Assembly (NCBI RefSeq): GCF_030296895.1
Contig: NZ_AP028022.1
Location: 1,054,001 to 1,118,000 of the forward strand
Source of the DNA: Helicobacter felistomachi
Lineage (GTDB): Bacteria > Campylobacterota > Campylobacteria > Campylobacterales > Helicobacteraceae
Direction: 5' to 3'
Length of the DNA stretch: 64,000 nt
Shown here: in pieces, positions 36,015-45,119 of the stretch
How the letters are laid out: every line of letters begins with the position of its first letter
Position numbering within the stretch: the first letter of the stretch is position 1
The notes under the pieces: model-generated
Told to the model about the DNA's origin: nothing
Database searches by the model: none
What the model saw: the letters and a program-made list of their open reading frames with translations, nothing else
Made by a program: the position numbers and the translations under genes

Positions 36015-36482
36015 TTATCTTACCCCTTGCCCATTTTCATCCTTTGGGGCAAGAAGTTTTTGAAAGTCGGCTTGGCTTGCTTGCCCTTGCTCTAGCTTGA
36101 CACAAGCCCTTTGCAAGTCTTGTAAGTGAATAGGTTTAGGGATTTGGCTTGTGTTGCTGATAAACGCATTACCCACAAAGCAGCGCAACGCCCCGAGCCT
36201 AAAAAAATCACTCACCCCTAGCAAATAGGCACTTGGGCTTAAAAGCCCTTGCTTGCCTCTTTGCACAAACCGCCCCCAGCGATCGGGGCAAGTATCAGTA
36301 AAACACCCCCACAAAGTTGTGGAGAGTGTGGGAGTCTCACAAAAAGGCAAAGCAGGGTCTAGGCTAAAACCTTGTTGCAACCACTTGGGGCTGTAGGTGA
36401 ATTGATAGGTTTCTTTCAGCCCCTTAGCCCATATCTCAAGCGTGCCGACAGATGTTGTGTTGCAAAAGATAGAAATTGTCAT
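36015..36482 (-). pseudogene. hipA: HipA-type kinase toxin, N-terminal fragment
   Basis: The 155 residues match the N-terminal domain of HipA Ser/Thr kinase toxins: FSLDPALPF, GCFTDTCPDRWGRF, SAYLLGVSDFFRLGALRC. The characteristic GGARPK loop that should follow is missing and the frame stops at DENGQGVR, so the kinase domain is gone. No HipB antitoxin is visible upstream. This is a relic of a toxin-antitoxin pair. Confidence 0.72.
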
Positions 36483-37031
36483 GGGGGTATCTTAGCGCAT
36501 CGCGTTTAAAACAAAGAGAAGCAAGAAAGGGGTAAATATACTCACTACACTAGACAGAGTTTGGAGTATGCCAAACAAGGAAATTTAGAAAATTTTATTG
36601 AAGATTTGGACTAAACCCCTATTTAGAAAATGTTCTTAAGTGTTCTTAGCAAGCATTCACCCTCTTAGCCATAGAAAAATGATCATCATACACCCCGATT
36701 TTTATGGCATGTGTGTGCATAATGGCGACATGAGCGAGGCGATCAAGACTTATACAAAATCCCCCAAGTACAGGCACAGGTTTAGAGCCACCCCAATCCA
36801 CCCAACATTGAGGATAAAGGCAAACCCCCGAGCTTGTAAAACCCACAGATAAAGTAAGCTCTAGCAATCAGGATATTGCCTCTTAGGATTTTAAAGAACA
36901 GCGAGGGTGGTAAGACTCTTTAAAGTGGCAAGACAGGGGGCAGAGGGGGGTAAACTTGGCTTTTCTTGCCTAAAAATGGGGATTGTGGCTCAAGCTGTGC
37001 TAAAATAAAACTTCTTAAATCCCAAGAAAAA
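36483..37031. other. Gene-poor stretch with short unidentified remnants
   Basis: One protein-like remnant is seen on the plus strand (about 36516-36615, ending QGNLENFIEDLD). Another coherent stretch lies around 36650-36870 on the minus strand (for example AIKIGVYDDHFSMAKRVNAC), but neither has a usable start or a known domain. The right edge carries a promoter for the downstream glycan genes. Confidence 0.4.
36998..37006 (+). promoter_or_regulatory. Extended -10 promoter for the glycan cluster
   Basis: TGCTAAAAT is an extended -10 element 34 bp upstream of the phosphatase ATG, with AAGGAAC as ribosome-binding site. It is the only good promoter I see before the run of co-directional genes from 37040. 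Confidence 0.5.
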
Positions 37032-37039
37032 TAAGGAAC

Positions 37040-37534
37040 ATGATGGTCGGTATTCGGGTCTTTTTGTGCGATTGTGATGGCACGCTCACGGATGGGGGGA
37101 TGTATTACTTAGAAAGCGGGCAGCAATTTAAAAAATTCAGTGTGGCCGATGGAATCGGCTTTGAGCTTTTAAAAGAGGCGGGGATCAAAACGGGCGTTTT
37201 AACGGGCGAGGTGACATCTATTATGGAACACCGCGCCAAGAGGTTAAAAATGGATTATTTGTATCAGGGGTGTAGACCGCAGGGCAAGCTAGAGGCTCTG
37301 AAAGAAATTTGCGCTAAGGAAAACATCAGCTTAGAACATGTCGCCTATGTGGGCGATGACCTCAACGACTTGCCCGTGCTCGAATGTGTGGGTTTTAAGG
37401 GCTGCGTGGCCAACGCCCATCCCCATTTAAAAGCTCTGCCTGGTATTGTGGTGTCGCCCAAAAATGGGGGTGAGGGGGGCGTACGCGCGCTCATCGACTT
37501 GTGGCTAGGCAACCCTAGAGAATTGAGGCACTAA
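37040..37534 (+). CDS. kdsC: HAD phosphatase of the KdsC family
   Basis: KdsC removes the phosphate from KDO-8-phosphate during LPS core synthesis; related HAD enzymes act on other nonulosonate phosphates. The 164 residues have the HAD motifs FLCDCDGTLTDGG, VLTGE and YVGDDLNDLPVL, and no cap domain, as in KdsC. Two ATGs stand in tandem; the first is used here. It ends one base before the deacetylase gene, heading a likely surface-glycan operon. Confidence 0.85.
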   Translation: MMVGIRVFLCDCDGTLTDGGMYYLESGQQFKKFSVADGIGFELLKEAGIKTGVLTGEVTSIMEHRAKRLKMDYLYQGCRPQGKLEALKEICAKENISLEHVAYVGDDLNDLPVLECVGFKGCVANAHPHLKALPGIVVSPKNGGEGGVRALIDLWLGNPRELRH

Positions 37535-37535
37535 C

Positions 37536-38303
37536 ATGCGCCAAGCCTTCAAAGAAAGCCTTAAATCTTTAGCCATGTTTTTGTCTAACAACCCCCTAGC
37601 CAAAAGTTATTACAAAGGGCAGGGGGTGATTTTCATGCTGCACGACATTTTGCACGACACCCCTAAAACCCTAGACCCCTATTGCAACCCAAGCATGCCC
37701 TTTTTGGATCGCTTTTTAATCCACCTTAAACAAGCAGGCTATGCCCTTGTAGATTTAGACGAGATTTGCGCTTCATTGGAACAAAACAAACCCTTAAAAA
37801 ACACCACGCACTTCACCTTAGATAATGGCTTTACCTCCACTTACACCAACATCTTGCCCGTTTTTAAAGCCCACAACGCCCCCTTCACGCTCTACATCAC
37901 CGCCGATGACATAAACAAGCCAGGCATGCTAAGCCTTAAGCAAGCCCAAGCCAAAAAACCCCTATGTACGATCGGTGGGCATGCCAAGACCCACCCAAGA
38001 CTTGCTAAATTGCGAGGGAAAGAGAGGGCGTTAAAGGAAATCAAAGCAGGCAATGCACTTTTAAAGGAGTCGTTAGGGGTTGAGGTCAAGCACTTTGCCT
38101 ACCCCTTTGGGCGCATGGGGGACGTTGGTCTAAGAGAAGTGGAGGTCATTAAAGCGTTGGGCTTAAAAAGTGCCGTAACCACAAGACAGGAGACACTCTT
38201 TGCGCGCCATAAAGATTCGTTGGCTTGTTTGCCCCGCATCATGCTGACCCAACACATGCCCTTGCATGGCATTTGGCGCAGCTGTAAGCACAAGGTGGCA
38301 TAG
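37536..38303 (+). CDS. Polysaccharide deacetylase-like protein (NodB fold) with altered metal motif
   Basis: The 255-residue protein has the NodB fold of carbohydrate esterase family 4: GVIFMLHDIL near the start, FTLDNGF where TFDDG is expected, a His-rich motif IGGHAKTHPRLAKL and FAYPFGRM. The second Asp of the first motif, a metal ligand in active enzymes, is Asn here. It lies between a KdsC-like phosphatase and glycosyltransferases, suggesting a role in surface-sugar modification, but activity is uncertain. Confidence 0.78.
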   Translation: MRQAFKESLKSLAMFLSNNPLAKSYYKGQGVIFMLHDILHDTPKTLDPYCNPSMPFLDRFLIHLKQAGYALVDLDEICASLEQNKPLKNTTHFTLDNGFTSTYTNILPVFKAHNAPFTLYITADDINKPGMLSLKQAQAKKPLCTIGGHAKTHPRLAKLRGKERALKEIKAGNALLKESLGVEVKHFAYPFGRMGDVGLREVEVIKALGLKSAVTTRQETLFARHKDSLACLPRIMLTQHMPLHGIWRSCKHKVA

Positions 38304-38305
38304 CT

Positions 38306-39501
38306 GTGAAGGTTCTACACCTCAACGCCACGCTCACGGGGGAGGCGACAAGGGCGTGTTTGCGCTTACATAGGGCTTTACTCAAAGAGAGAATAGAAAG
38401 TTTTGTGTGGGTGCAAGATAGGCGGGGGGCTGGGTTAGAGCCACATATCTTAAGTCCTGAAAGCAGATTGGCCAAAGCGTGGGCGTTTATCCGTCCTTTT
38501 TTAGACAAAGCCCCGATTTTGCTCTACCCTAAACGCAAAAAGGGGGTGTTTAATTTGGGCTACTTGCCCTTAAGGAACTCAAGCCCGACATCGTGCATTT
38601 ACAACTGGATAGGGCGGGGGGCGTTGGCTTTAAGGGATTTGTCGAAAATCAAAACCCCCCTTGTGTGGAGCTTGCACGACATGTGGGCTTTTACAGGGGG
38701 GGATCATTGCCATTATGATGAAAGCGAGCACACCTATAAGCACTCTTGTATCCTCAATAGCCCTTTTGAGCGCGATCTAGCCACTTGGGGTTTTAAGATG
38801 AAGCAACGCGCCTATGCTAAAACCCCTAACCTAAACATCGTGGGGGTGAGCTCGTGGATTTGTAAGTTATCTAAGCAAAGCGCGCTTTTAAAAAATAAGC
38901 CCCATCACAATATCCCCAACCCCATAGACACAGACACCTATCAACCCCTAGACAAGGCTTTTTGCCGTCAATTGTTGGAGATAAACACCTCTAAAAAGCT
39001 CGTGGGTTTTGGAGCACTAGACACAAACGACCCCAACAAGGGTTATGACCTACTTTTACAAGCCTTGCGCTCTTGCAACTTAGATTTAGAGTTAGTGGCG
39101 GTGGGGGCGGCTAAGCCGGCTTATTTGCCCTTTAAAACCCACTATCTAGGCGCACTGCGTGATACGCCTAGTTTGGTGGCGTTTTACAACGCCCTAGACG
39201 CACTCATTGTACCCAGCCGTCAAGAGAATTTAAGCAACATGGCACTAGAGGGTCTAGCTTGTGGTGTGCCTGTGGTGGCGTTTAAAGTGGGGGGTTTGCG
39301 GATTTGATTGTGCATCAAGAAAATGGTTACCTTGCCAAGCCCTTTGAGACCGAGGATTTGAGAGTGGGGTTGGAATGGGTGCTAAGCAGTGCAGATTTAG
39401 GTGCAAGGGCAAGGGCGCATGTGTTAGAGCATTTTAGCGCGCATAAGGTGGCGTGCCAAATGATCGCCTTGTATGAGAGCTTAAAGGGGGGGGCTTGCTA
39501 G
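38306..39501 (+). pseudogene. GT4 glycosyltransferase, frameshifted
   Basis: The first frame (38306-39307) contains KTPLVWSLHDMWAFTGGDHC and VPSRQENLSNMALEGLACG and stops at VGGLRI. The second (39304-39501) begins LIVHQENGYLAKPFE, the natural continuation. One added base, in the G6 run 39289-39294 or at 39299, would join them. Between about 38567 and 38605 the sequence reads better in another frame (LKELKPDIVHL), so two further compensating indels are likely. The family is that of colanic-acid-type transferases. It ends in a G8 run (39486-39493) shared with the start of the next gene. Confidence 0.72.
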
Positions 39502-40517
39502 ATTATCTCATCCTAACACCCATTCCTGTTTTTTATAAAGTCAATCTTTACAACGTCCTAGCGCAAAAACTAAAAATTTTTGTGGTGTTTTTAGCTAAGG
39601 ACACCAAAGAAGTGCGTGCCAAGGATTTTAACACCCTAGAGAATGCCAAGTTTGGCTATGAAGTGCTTTTTAAGGAGGCTTTGCAAGAGCGCCCCACCTT
39701 TGCTAATGCGCGCAAACTCTTGAAAATCTTAAAACAACACCCCTATAAGTGCTTGTTGCTTGGAGGCTGGGATTGTGTGGAGTTTTGGAGCGCATGGGCG
39801 TTGAGCGGCAAGCCTAAAAACGCGGTAGTGGTGGAGTCGAGCATTGTAGAGAGCCAAACAAAGGGCTTCAAGGCACTCTTAAAGAGGCTGTTCTTAAAGC
39901 GGATTTTCAAAGCCTTTGTGTATGGGAGCTTGCATGCCAAACTTTTAGGGGCTTTGGACTTTCAAGGGGAGGTCAAGATCACGCATGGGGTAAGGATCAT
40001 CAACCCCCCTAAGCAACAACGAGAGCCACGCCCCTACGCTCAAAAATTTATCTGTATCGCAAGACTTGCGGCGGTGAAAAATTTAGAGTTTTTACTAAGA
40101 GTCTTTAAAGAGCTACCACATTTGAGCTTAAGCCTTATAGGTGCGGGGGAGCTAGAGGCTAAACTAAAAGGCATGGCAAGTTCTAATGTGTCTTTTTTAG
40201 GGGCGGTGGTAAATAGTCAAATGGACCCCCTGCCGTGCGCCCACGATGCGCTGATTTTGCCAAGCATTGCCGAACCTTGGGGTTTGGTGGTGGAGGAAGC
40301 CTTGGCAGTGGGTTTGCCGGTTTTGGTGAACCGTGCGTGTGGGGTGCAAGTGCTTGTGGACAATGGAGTCAATGGCTTTGTGTTCGATCCTAAAGATGAA
40401 GGGGCTTTAAAAGGGCTTTTAGAAAGCCTAAAAACCCATTATTCTACGTTCTTAAGGGGGGCTAGCACATGGGATTTAGAGGCAAAAGACACGGCGCAAG
40501 TGGGGGCGTATTTGTGA
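39495..40517 (+). CDS. GT4 glycosyltransferase
   Basis: The 340-residue product starts at TTG 39495 behind an eight-G run and overlaps the previous gene by seven bases. It has a GT-B pattern with FICIARLAAVKNLEFLLRVF and SLIGAGELEAKL in the donor domain and PSIAEPWGLVVEEALAVGLP, which holds the EX7E motif. Donor and acceptor sugars cannot be told. It is the second of three transferases in the cluster. Confidence 0.83.
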   Translation: MLDYLILTPIPVFYKVNLYNVLAQKLKIFVVFLAKDTKEVRAKDFNTLENAKFGYEVLFKEALQERPTFANARKLLKILKQHPYKCLLLGGWDCVEFWSAWALSGKPKNAVVVESSIVESQTKGFKALLKRLFLKRIFKAFVYGSLHAKLLGALDFQGEVKITHGVRIINPPKQQREPRPYAQKFICIARLAAVKNLEFLLRVFKELPHLSLSLIGAGELEAKLKGMASSNVSFLGAVVNSQMDPLPCAHDALILPSIAEPWGLVVEEALAVGLPVLVNRACGVQVLVDNGVNGFVFDPKDEGALKGLLESLKTHYSTFLRGASTWDLEAKDTAQVGAYL

Positions 40518-40623
40518 GCCTAGTTCATCTTAGTTTGAGGAGGTACCATGAAGTGTCTATGAAAGGATGAAGGGTAGAGTTTTGGAGTTTAGGTCTATGT
40601 TTTTGAATATTTTAGGAGAGACC

Positions 40624-41433
40624 ATGCCTTTTACAGAAAAAACAAAATTGATTGTGTTTGTGGATTGGGAGTGTTTGCGTGGGGATTTTGAGTATTTGCA
40701 AAAGTTTTGCCCCGATTTCAAACCCCCCCATTTCAACTACAACAACATGCACCAGCTCATGGCATTTTTTAAAGCCTTTATCCAACCTGACGAAGTGCTT
40801 TACCGTATGTATATCTATGTGTCCGAGCCTTTTGTGGAGGCAGCCTCTAGGGCAAGAGACGAGCTGAAGGCGCAAATTGAAGCCTACAAGCATGACTACC
40901 CTAAAGACTATGAGGGCAAAATAAGGAGGTCTAACAATGTGCAAGAGTTTAACCGCAACTTGACACTCTTCACCGACATGCCTAAAGAGGTGCGCGTGGG
41001 TAAGGCAAAGATTTTATTTGAGTACGTGCCCTGCATTGAAGAGGTGGATCGGGTGAAAATGGAAAGTACCCGTAAGCAAATGTTCGTGCGCCAAAAGCAA
41101 GTGGATTTGCTTTTAGGGCTGGATATGGCGCATTTAGTGGATAATTTCTACCAAACGAACCAGCACGGGCACATTTTACTCTTTAGTCGTGATAGCGACT
41201 TTGTGCCCGCCCTAGAGTTTGCCAGAGGCCAGCATGTCTTTAAAGTCTTTATCGGGCGCATGGAGAAGTTCCCCCCCTTCCCCGACGAGCTCAAGGGGGC
41301 GTGCGATGGCGTGCGGATGCTTAGTGTTACCCAAGTGCTAGAGAGCATCCCCCAGCCCAAGCACAAGGCGCACAAGCCCTACACGCCTTTAAACAACCCC
41401 TTTGAGGGGCTTAAGGGGGGGACGCATTATTAA
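40624..41433 (+). CDS. NYN-domain (PIN-like) putative ribonuclease
   Basis: The 269-residue protein has the NYN/LabA-type fold: LIVFVDWECLRGDFEYL with the first Asp, RQKQVDLLLGLDMAHL with the central acidic pair, and LLFSRDSDFVPALEFAR. NYN proteins are metal-dependent RNases or RNA-binding proteins. The ATG at 40624 has AGGAGAGACC upstream. It sits between two glycosyltransferase genes with no obvious functional link. The 3' end contains a G7 run (41415-41421). Confidence 0.8.
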   Translation: MPFTEKTKLIVFVDWECLRGDFEYLQKFCPDFKPPHFNYNNMHQLMAFFKAFIQPDEVLYRMYIYVSEPFVEAASRARDELKAQIEAYKHDYPKDYEGKIRRSNNVQEFNRNLTLFTDMPKEVRVGKAKILFEYVPCIEEVDRVKMESTRKQMFVRQKQVDLLLGLDMAHLVDNFYQTNQHGHILLFSRDSDFVPALEFARGQHVFKVFIGRMEKFPPFPDELKGACDGVRMLSVTQVLESIPQPKHKAHKPYTPLNNPFEGLKGGTHY

Positions 41434-41435
41434 TA

Positions 41436-42178
41436 ATCTCTCTCATCACCCCCGTGCTCAACGGGGCAAAAACGATTGAAAAATGCGTGGAAAGTGTCGC
41501 CTCTCAAAGCATGCTCCCAATGGAGCATTTAATCATAGATGGGCAAAGCACGGACAACACCCTAGAGCTTTTAAAAGCCTACCCGCATTTGCAAGTCTTT
41601 AGCTCTAAAGACAAGGGGCTTTATGACGCGATGAATAAGGGCATAAATTTAGCTAAAGGCGAGATTATAGGCATACTTAACAGCGATGATTGTTACGCCC
41701 ACTCTCAAGTACTAAGCCAAGTGGTGGAGGCGTTTCAAGCCCACCCACAGGCGGATATGGTCTATGCCAATTTGGTGTATGTCAAGGGGGCTAAAATCAT
41801 GCGCCACTATGTGAGTGGCAAATTCAGTAAGCAAGGGTTTTTTACGGCAAGATGCCGGCACACCCGACTTTATTTGTGCGTAAAGAAGTCTATGCCCGCT
41901 TTGGGGGCTACAAAATAGACTACAAAATCGCCGCCGATTATGAGTTCTTGCTAAGGACTTTGGTTGTCGGGCTTAAAAGCGGTGTATGTGCCACTGGGTG
42001 TGGGTGCAAATGGGCGTTGGGGGGGGGGTTAGCACAAGGGGCTCAAAAGCCTATGGCTAGCCAATCAAGAAAATTTAAGAGCGTGCAAGGAAAATGGCAT
42101 CAAAGCCAACATGGCAACCATCTTTTGAGGTATCCGTATAAAATTTGGGGAGTGTTAAAAAGCCGCTTAAGGGTTTAA
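41436..42178 (+). pseudogene. GT2 glycosyltransferase with G10 tract, several frameshifts
   Basis: The N-terminal part is a clear GT-A/GT2 domain: IISLITPVLNGAKTIEKC, IIDGQSTDNT and GILNSDDCY. No ATG is available; translation would have to start at GTG 41454 or by continuation from the NYN gene. At the T6 run 41839-41844 the frame shifts to MPAHPTLFVRKEVYARFGGY. A run of ten Gs (42019-42028) lies in the C-terminal part, beyond which the frames differ again (LANQENLRACKENGI, then RYPYKIWGVLKSRL). It is non-functional as sequenced. Confidence 0.75.
42019..42028 (+). repeat. G10 homopolymer in a GT2 gene
   Basis: Ten consecutive Gs fall in the C-terminal half of the GT2 coding region. The frame on the left (VYVPLGVGANGR) and on the right differ, so a change in length could switch the 3' part. 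Confidence 0.85.
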
Positions 42179-42189
42179 ACGCCCTTTAA

Positions 42190-42309
42190 AGCTACTGCCC
42201 CCCTGCCTTTTGTTGGTCTAAAAGGTGTTTGTAATGGGTGTATTTCTTTTCATCTTTTAAGGCTGTAGGCGTTGGCGAGGTTTTCTAATAAAATCGCCGT
42301 GTAGCTGGC
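42190..42309 (-). pseudogene. Short C-terminal remnant
   Basis: The minus strand reads ASYTAILLENLANAYSLK and then, after a one-base shift, DEKKYTHYKHLLDQQKAGGQ and a stop. It directly follows the stop of the larger relic and is in frame with it at first, so it may be its original C-terminus. Confidence 0.4.
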
Positions 42310-44389
42310 TTACTCTTTGATCGTTAGACTTTGTTTGTAAAAGTGTATAGCTTCTTTATCCCCCTGTGTGCTCGCCCTTTCCACATTGCTAGCCATCGCT
42401 AAATTTAAAAGCTCTTTGGAACTCAAGGCATTCGTGGGGGTTCTCACCAAGAGCTCATCGGGTTGTAAGTGGACTTTATAATGCGCGAACACCGCTTGCT
42501 CGTATTTAGCCCGACTTTGGGGGCTAAACTCTAACATGCCCTGCACGCGGTGGTTGCCCGCCAACACTTGCCCGTCTTCAAGCACCACGGGCAAATCGTC
42601 AAAGCCCCCCCTTAAAAAGACTTTTTGCGGGTCAAAGTCCTTAGCGATCTTCTCTACTATTGCCCTGTCGGTTTGCATGCGTGTTTGCGTGCCCGTGTGG
42701 CTGGTGAAGTTGGGCTTGATGTCTGTGGCTTTGATGATGGCGTAATCTAAAGGGGTGATGTGGCTGTCATCTAGGCTCACACTGCTTTTCACTTCGAGCC
42801 TTTGCATGGGGACACTTGCGCCCACTTGCAAAAGGCGGTCATTGTCTTTTAACCCGGCTAAGGCTTGTTTCTCTTTAGTGATTTGGGCTAGCTTAGCCCG
42901 CCATTGGTCGGCGTTCTCTTTGTCTTGTAAGGCTTTGGCTTTCATCTCTTGCTCTTTGGCTTCTAGCTCGGCTTGTTGCGCCTCTAGGGCTTGCTGCAAG
43001 CGGCTTTTACCTTTAAGGGGGGATGTGGTAGAGTCGCTTAAGTCCTTTTGGGCAAGATCGGAGCCATGCCTAGACTTAGTCGCGACTTGGTCGAACTTCT
43101 GCGCGGGGGACTTTCTATTCTCATATGCCGTAACAATCCAGTAGTTTTTGCCCTTATGCTCCCAACCCTGCGAAACTCCTACCCTAAACTCTTTGCCCTT
43201 GTCTTTGAGAATGATGGTTTTTACGCCCGCTTGATCGGTAACTAAATCCCCACTTCTTATGATTTCCTCAATCCCATGACCCAACTTCTCTAAAGGTGTG
43301 TCCCCTGCAAAAGGGCTAAAGTCCTCAAGGTGTTTCTCGACAATCTTACTCAATCCATAAGGTTTAAGCGGCTTGCCATTAGCCCATTTAAGCTCTTGCA
43401 AACGCTGCGCGTTTGCTCCCCACACCAAATCAATATAACCCCGCTCTCGCCTAAGTCTGGGCGATAAAACGCCCCCGCCACTTGTCCGCGTTGTTCTTGC
43501 AAGAGCTTTTTCACCGCTTCAGCCCCTTTACCCGCATACTCGGCAAAGTTTTCCCCAAAGGCGGGATTGGCTTCAATGTTAAGGGGGTTGTGGTAGAGTC
43601 GGAGTCCACCTTTGCGCTAGACTTTTGCCCAAGTCCTAGCTCGTAACTAGGGTGCTTGGGGTGCTCTTGCACTGCTGAATCAAAGATGAGATTCTTGTGT
43701 AAATCCCCCCGCTCAAAATACATGGTCTTAAAGGCTAATTCATTCTGCCCCTTACGGATTTGCTCCACCACCACATAGTGCCCGTTGATTTGCTTACCGC
43801 TAATCACCACCTCCCCGGTATCGTTTTGCCCTAAAACCTTAACATCCGCACCATCGGCGTATTGGGGGTATTGGACGATGTCCTCTTTCGTAACGGGAGT
43901 TGTTGGCATGCTTGTGTGATGGTGCCCTTCTCCCCATGCCGCTCTAGCACATGGATAATCTCGCTCTTGTCAATGGTGCGCCTCACATCTTTGGGGTGTT
44001 TAAAGTCCCATTCTTGCGCCTTAGACTCTTCTAGTGGCTCAATGGCGATTTTCTTGCTCCCCTTTCAAATTGTAAGAGATAATCTAGCACAGCGGGGGTG
44101 AAGTTCTTACGCCCTATGAGTGCCATATCCCGCCCTTTGGTGGGGCTATTGTCGATAAGCTCTTTAATTTGCGGGCTTAAGTCGGCTGATAGGGGGGGTG
44201 TGGTAGGCTTATCGTCGGCGATAGGTAGTTTAGAACTATAACCGCCTTGGTAGTCTGTAAAATTGCGGTCGCTATAAAAATCAGAGATTTTACGCCCATC
44301 GTTAAGCTCATCCACTACCACTCTTAAATTTACCCAACCGCGCCCTAAAGCCCCACAAAGCAGAATGCTTTGCTCTTTAGCTAAGGGGA
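42310..44389 (-). pseudogene. Phage/ICE-type multidomain protein with nuclease-like and ParB-like modules, decayed
   Basis: Several minus-strand frames join into one large decayed protein. From its 5' side, GRGWVNLRVVVDEL with ISDFYSDRN, then NGHYVVVEQIRKGQNELAFK, then GKGAEAVKKLLQEQRGQVAG with WIVTAYE, resemble the barnase/colicin E5-like (PBECR/DUF3519) modules of Helicobacter phage and ICE proteins. A coiled coil and a ParB/DdrB-like domain follow (FDPQKVFLRGGFDDLPVV, LAGNHRVQGMLE). At least three frameshifts are seen (near 43440, 43590 and 43910-44040). The 5' end is cut at 44389 by the IS608-like element. Confidence 0.65.
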
Positions 44390-44458
44390 TTACCACGCAT
44401 GCTCTTGAGAGCATAACAAAAGACAATCATCTTAAAGTGTCAGTTAATATAATCTTGC

Positions 44459-44858
44459 ATGGCACTTTGTACGAAAACCACGATCAAATACAAGAGCAAC
44501 AACAATCTTGTCTATACTTGCAAATACCATGCTGTGTGGTGTCCTAAATACAAGAGAAAAGTTCTTGTAAATCAGGTAGAGATAAGATTGAAACAAATTG
44601 TTTTAGAAGTGGCACAAGAATTAGAGGTGGAGATTTTAGAAATGGAAACAGAAAGGAGCATAGAAACTCCGCTGCGCTCATTTTGGAGTGATGAAGTTTA
44701 TTAGAACAGCTAAAGGCAGAAGCAGTCGGCTTTTAAGGCAAGAGTTTGTGCATTTGAGAACAAGACTACCCACACCATGGACAAACTCTTGTTTGATTTC
44801 TTCTATAGGGGGGTGCGCCTTTGAAAACAAGTGGAAAGACGATGTTAATCGCCTACAA
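44459..44858 (+). pseudogene. tnpA: TnpA of IS608-like element, catalytic region lost
   Basis: The ATG at 44459 opens MALCTKTTIKYK and continues YTCKYHAVWCPKYKRKVLV, but after EVEILEME the HUH block is absent and the frame ends at 44704. The C-terminal half (GVMKFIRTAKGRSSRLL, WTNSCLISSIGG) follows in another frame. The lesion is identical to the one in the copy at 8.4-8.8 kb. Confidence 0.8.
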
Positions 44859-44971
44859 GCAGAAACTCTACCATGCAAGCAAGCACAAGCACATCAGCAA
44901 GCTTCTACGCTTTTATGGCATTTGCTACAACCATGGTATGGCTTGGCATAAGAGATATGAAGGCTCTACAC
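44842..44971 (+). pseudogene. tnpB: TnpB 5' fragment
   Basis: The ATG at 44842 begins MLIAYKQKLYHASKHKHISK and continues LLRFYGICYNHGMAWHKRYE before the element breaks off. The RuvC and zinc-ribbon parts are absent. Confidence 0.75.
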
Positions 44972-45050
44972 GCTAAACCCACAGGAGCCCCTAACAATAC
45001 AAGGGTGTCAGTGGCGGATCAGGGGGTTATGGGGCGTGGAGTCGTGGAGT

Positions 45051-45078
45051 TTGACAAGACTTTATTTTTTGCTAGCAT
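45051..45078 (+). promoter_or_regulatory. Sigma-70 promoter for the outer-membrane protein gene
   Basis: TTGACA (45051-45056) is a consensus -35. Sixteen bases on, TAGCAT (45073-45078) with an upstream TGC serves as an extended -10. The ATG is at 45120 with AAGGAAG between. Confidence 0.6.
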
Positions 45079-45119
45079 TTGGCTTTTCATTTCACTTTGG
45101 TAAAGGAAGTTTTGGCACG

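Larger units (their letters stand above)
44390..44971 (+). mobile_element. IS608-like element, left part only
   Basis: The target-like TTAC (44390-44393) is followed by the left-end hairpin ATGCTC-TTGA-GAGCAT and a sequence nearly identical to the minus-strand element at 7.4-8.9 kb. It carries a broken tnpA and the first 43 codons of tnpB, then ends at about 44971 where the two copies diverge. No right-end hairpin is seen. Confidence 0.82.

Noticed and set aside
35700-37030. Possible new mobile island between valS and kdsC
   Set aside because: Only a hipA fragment and very short remnants are present; no integrase, repeats or tRNA target are visible.
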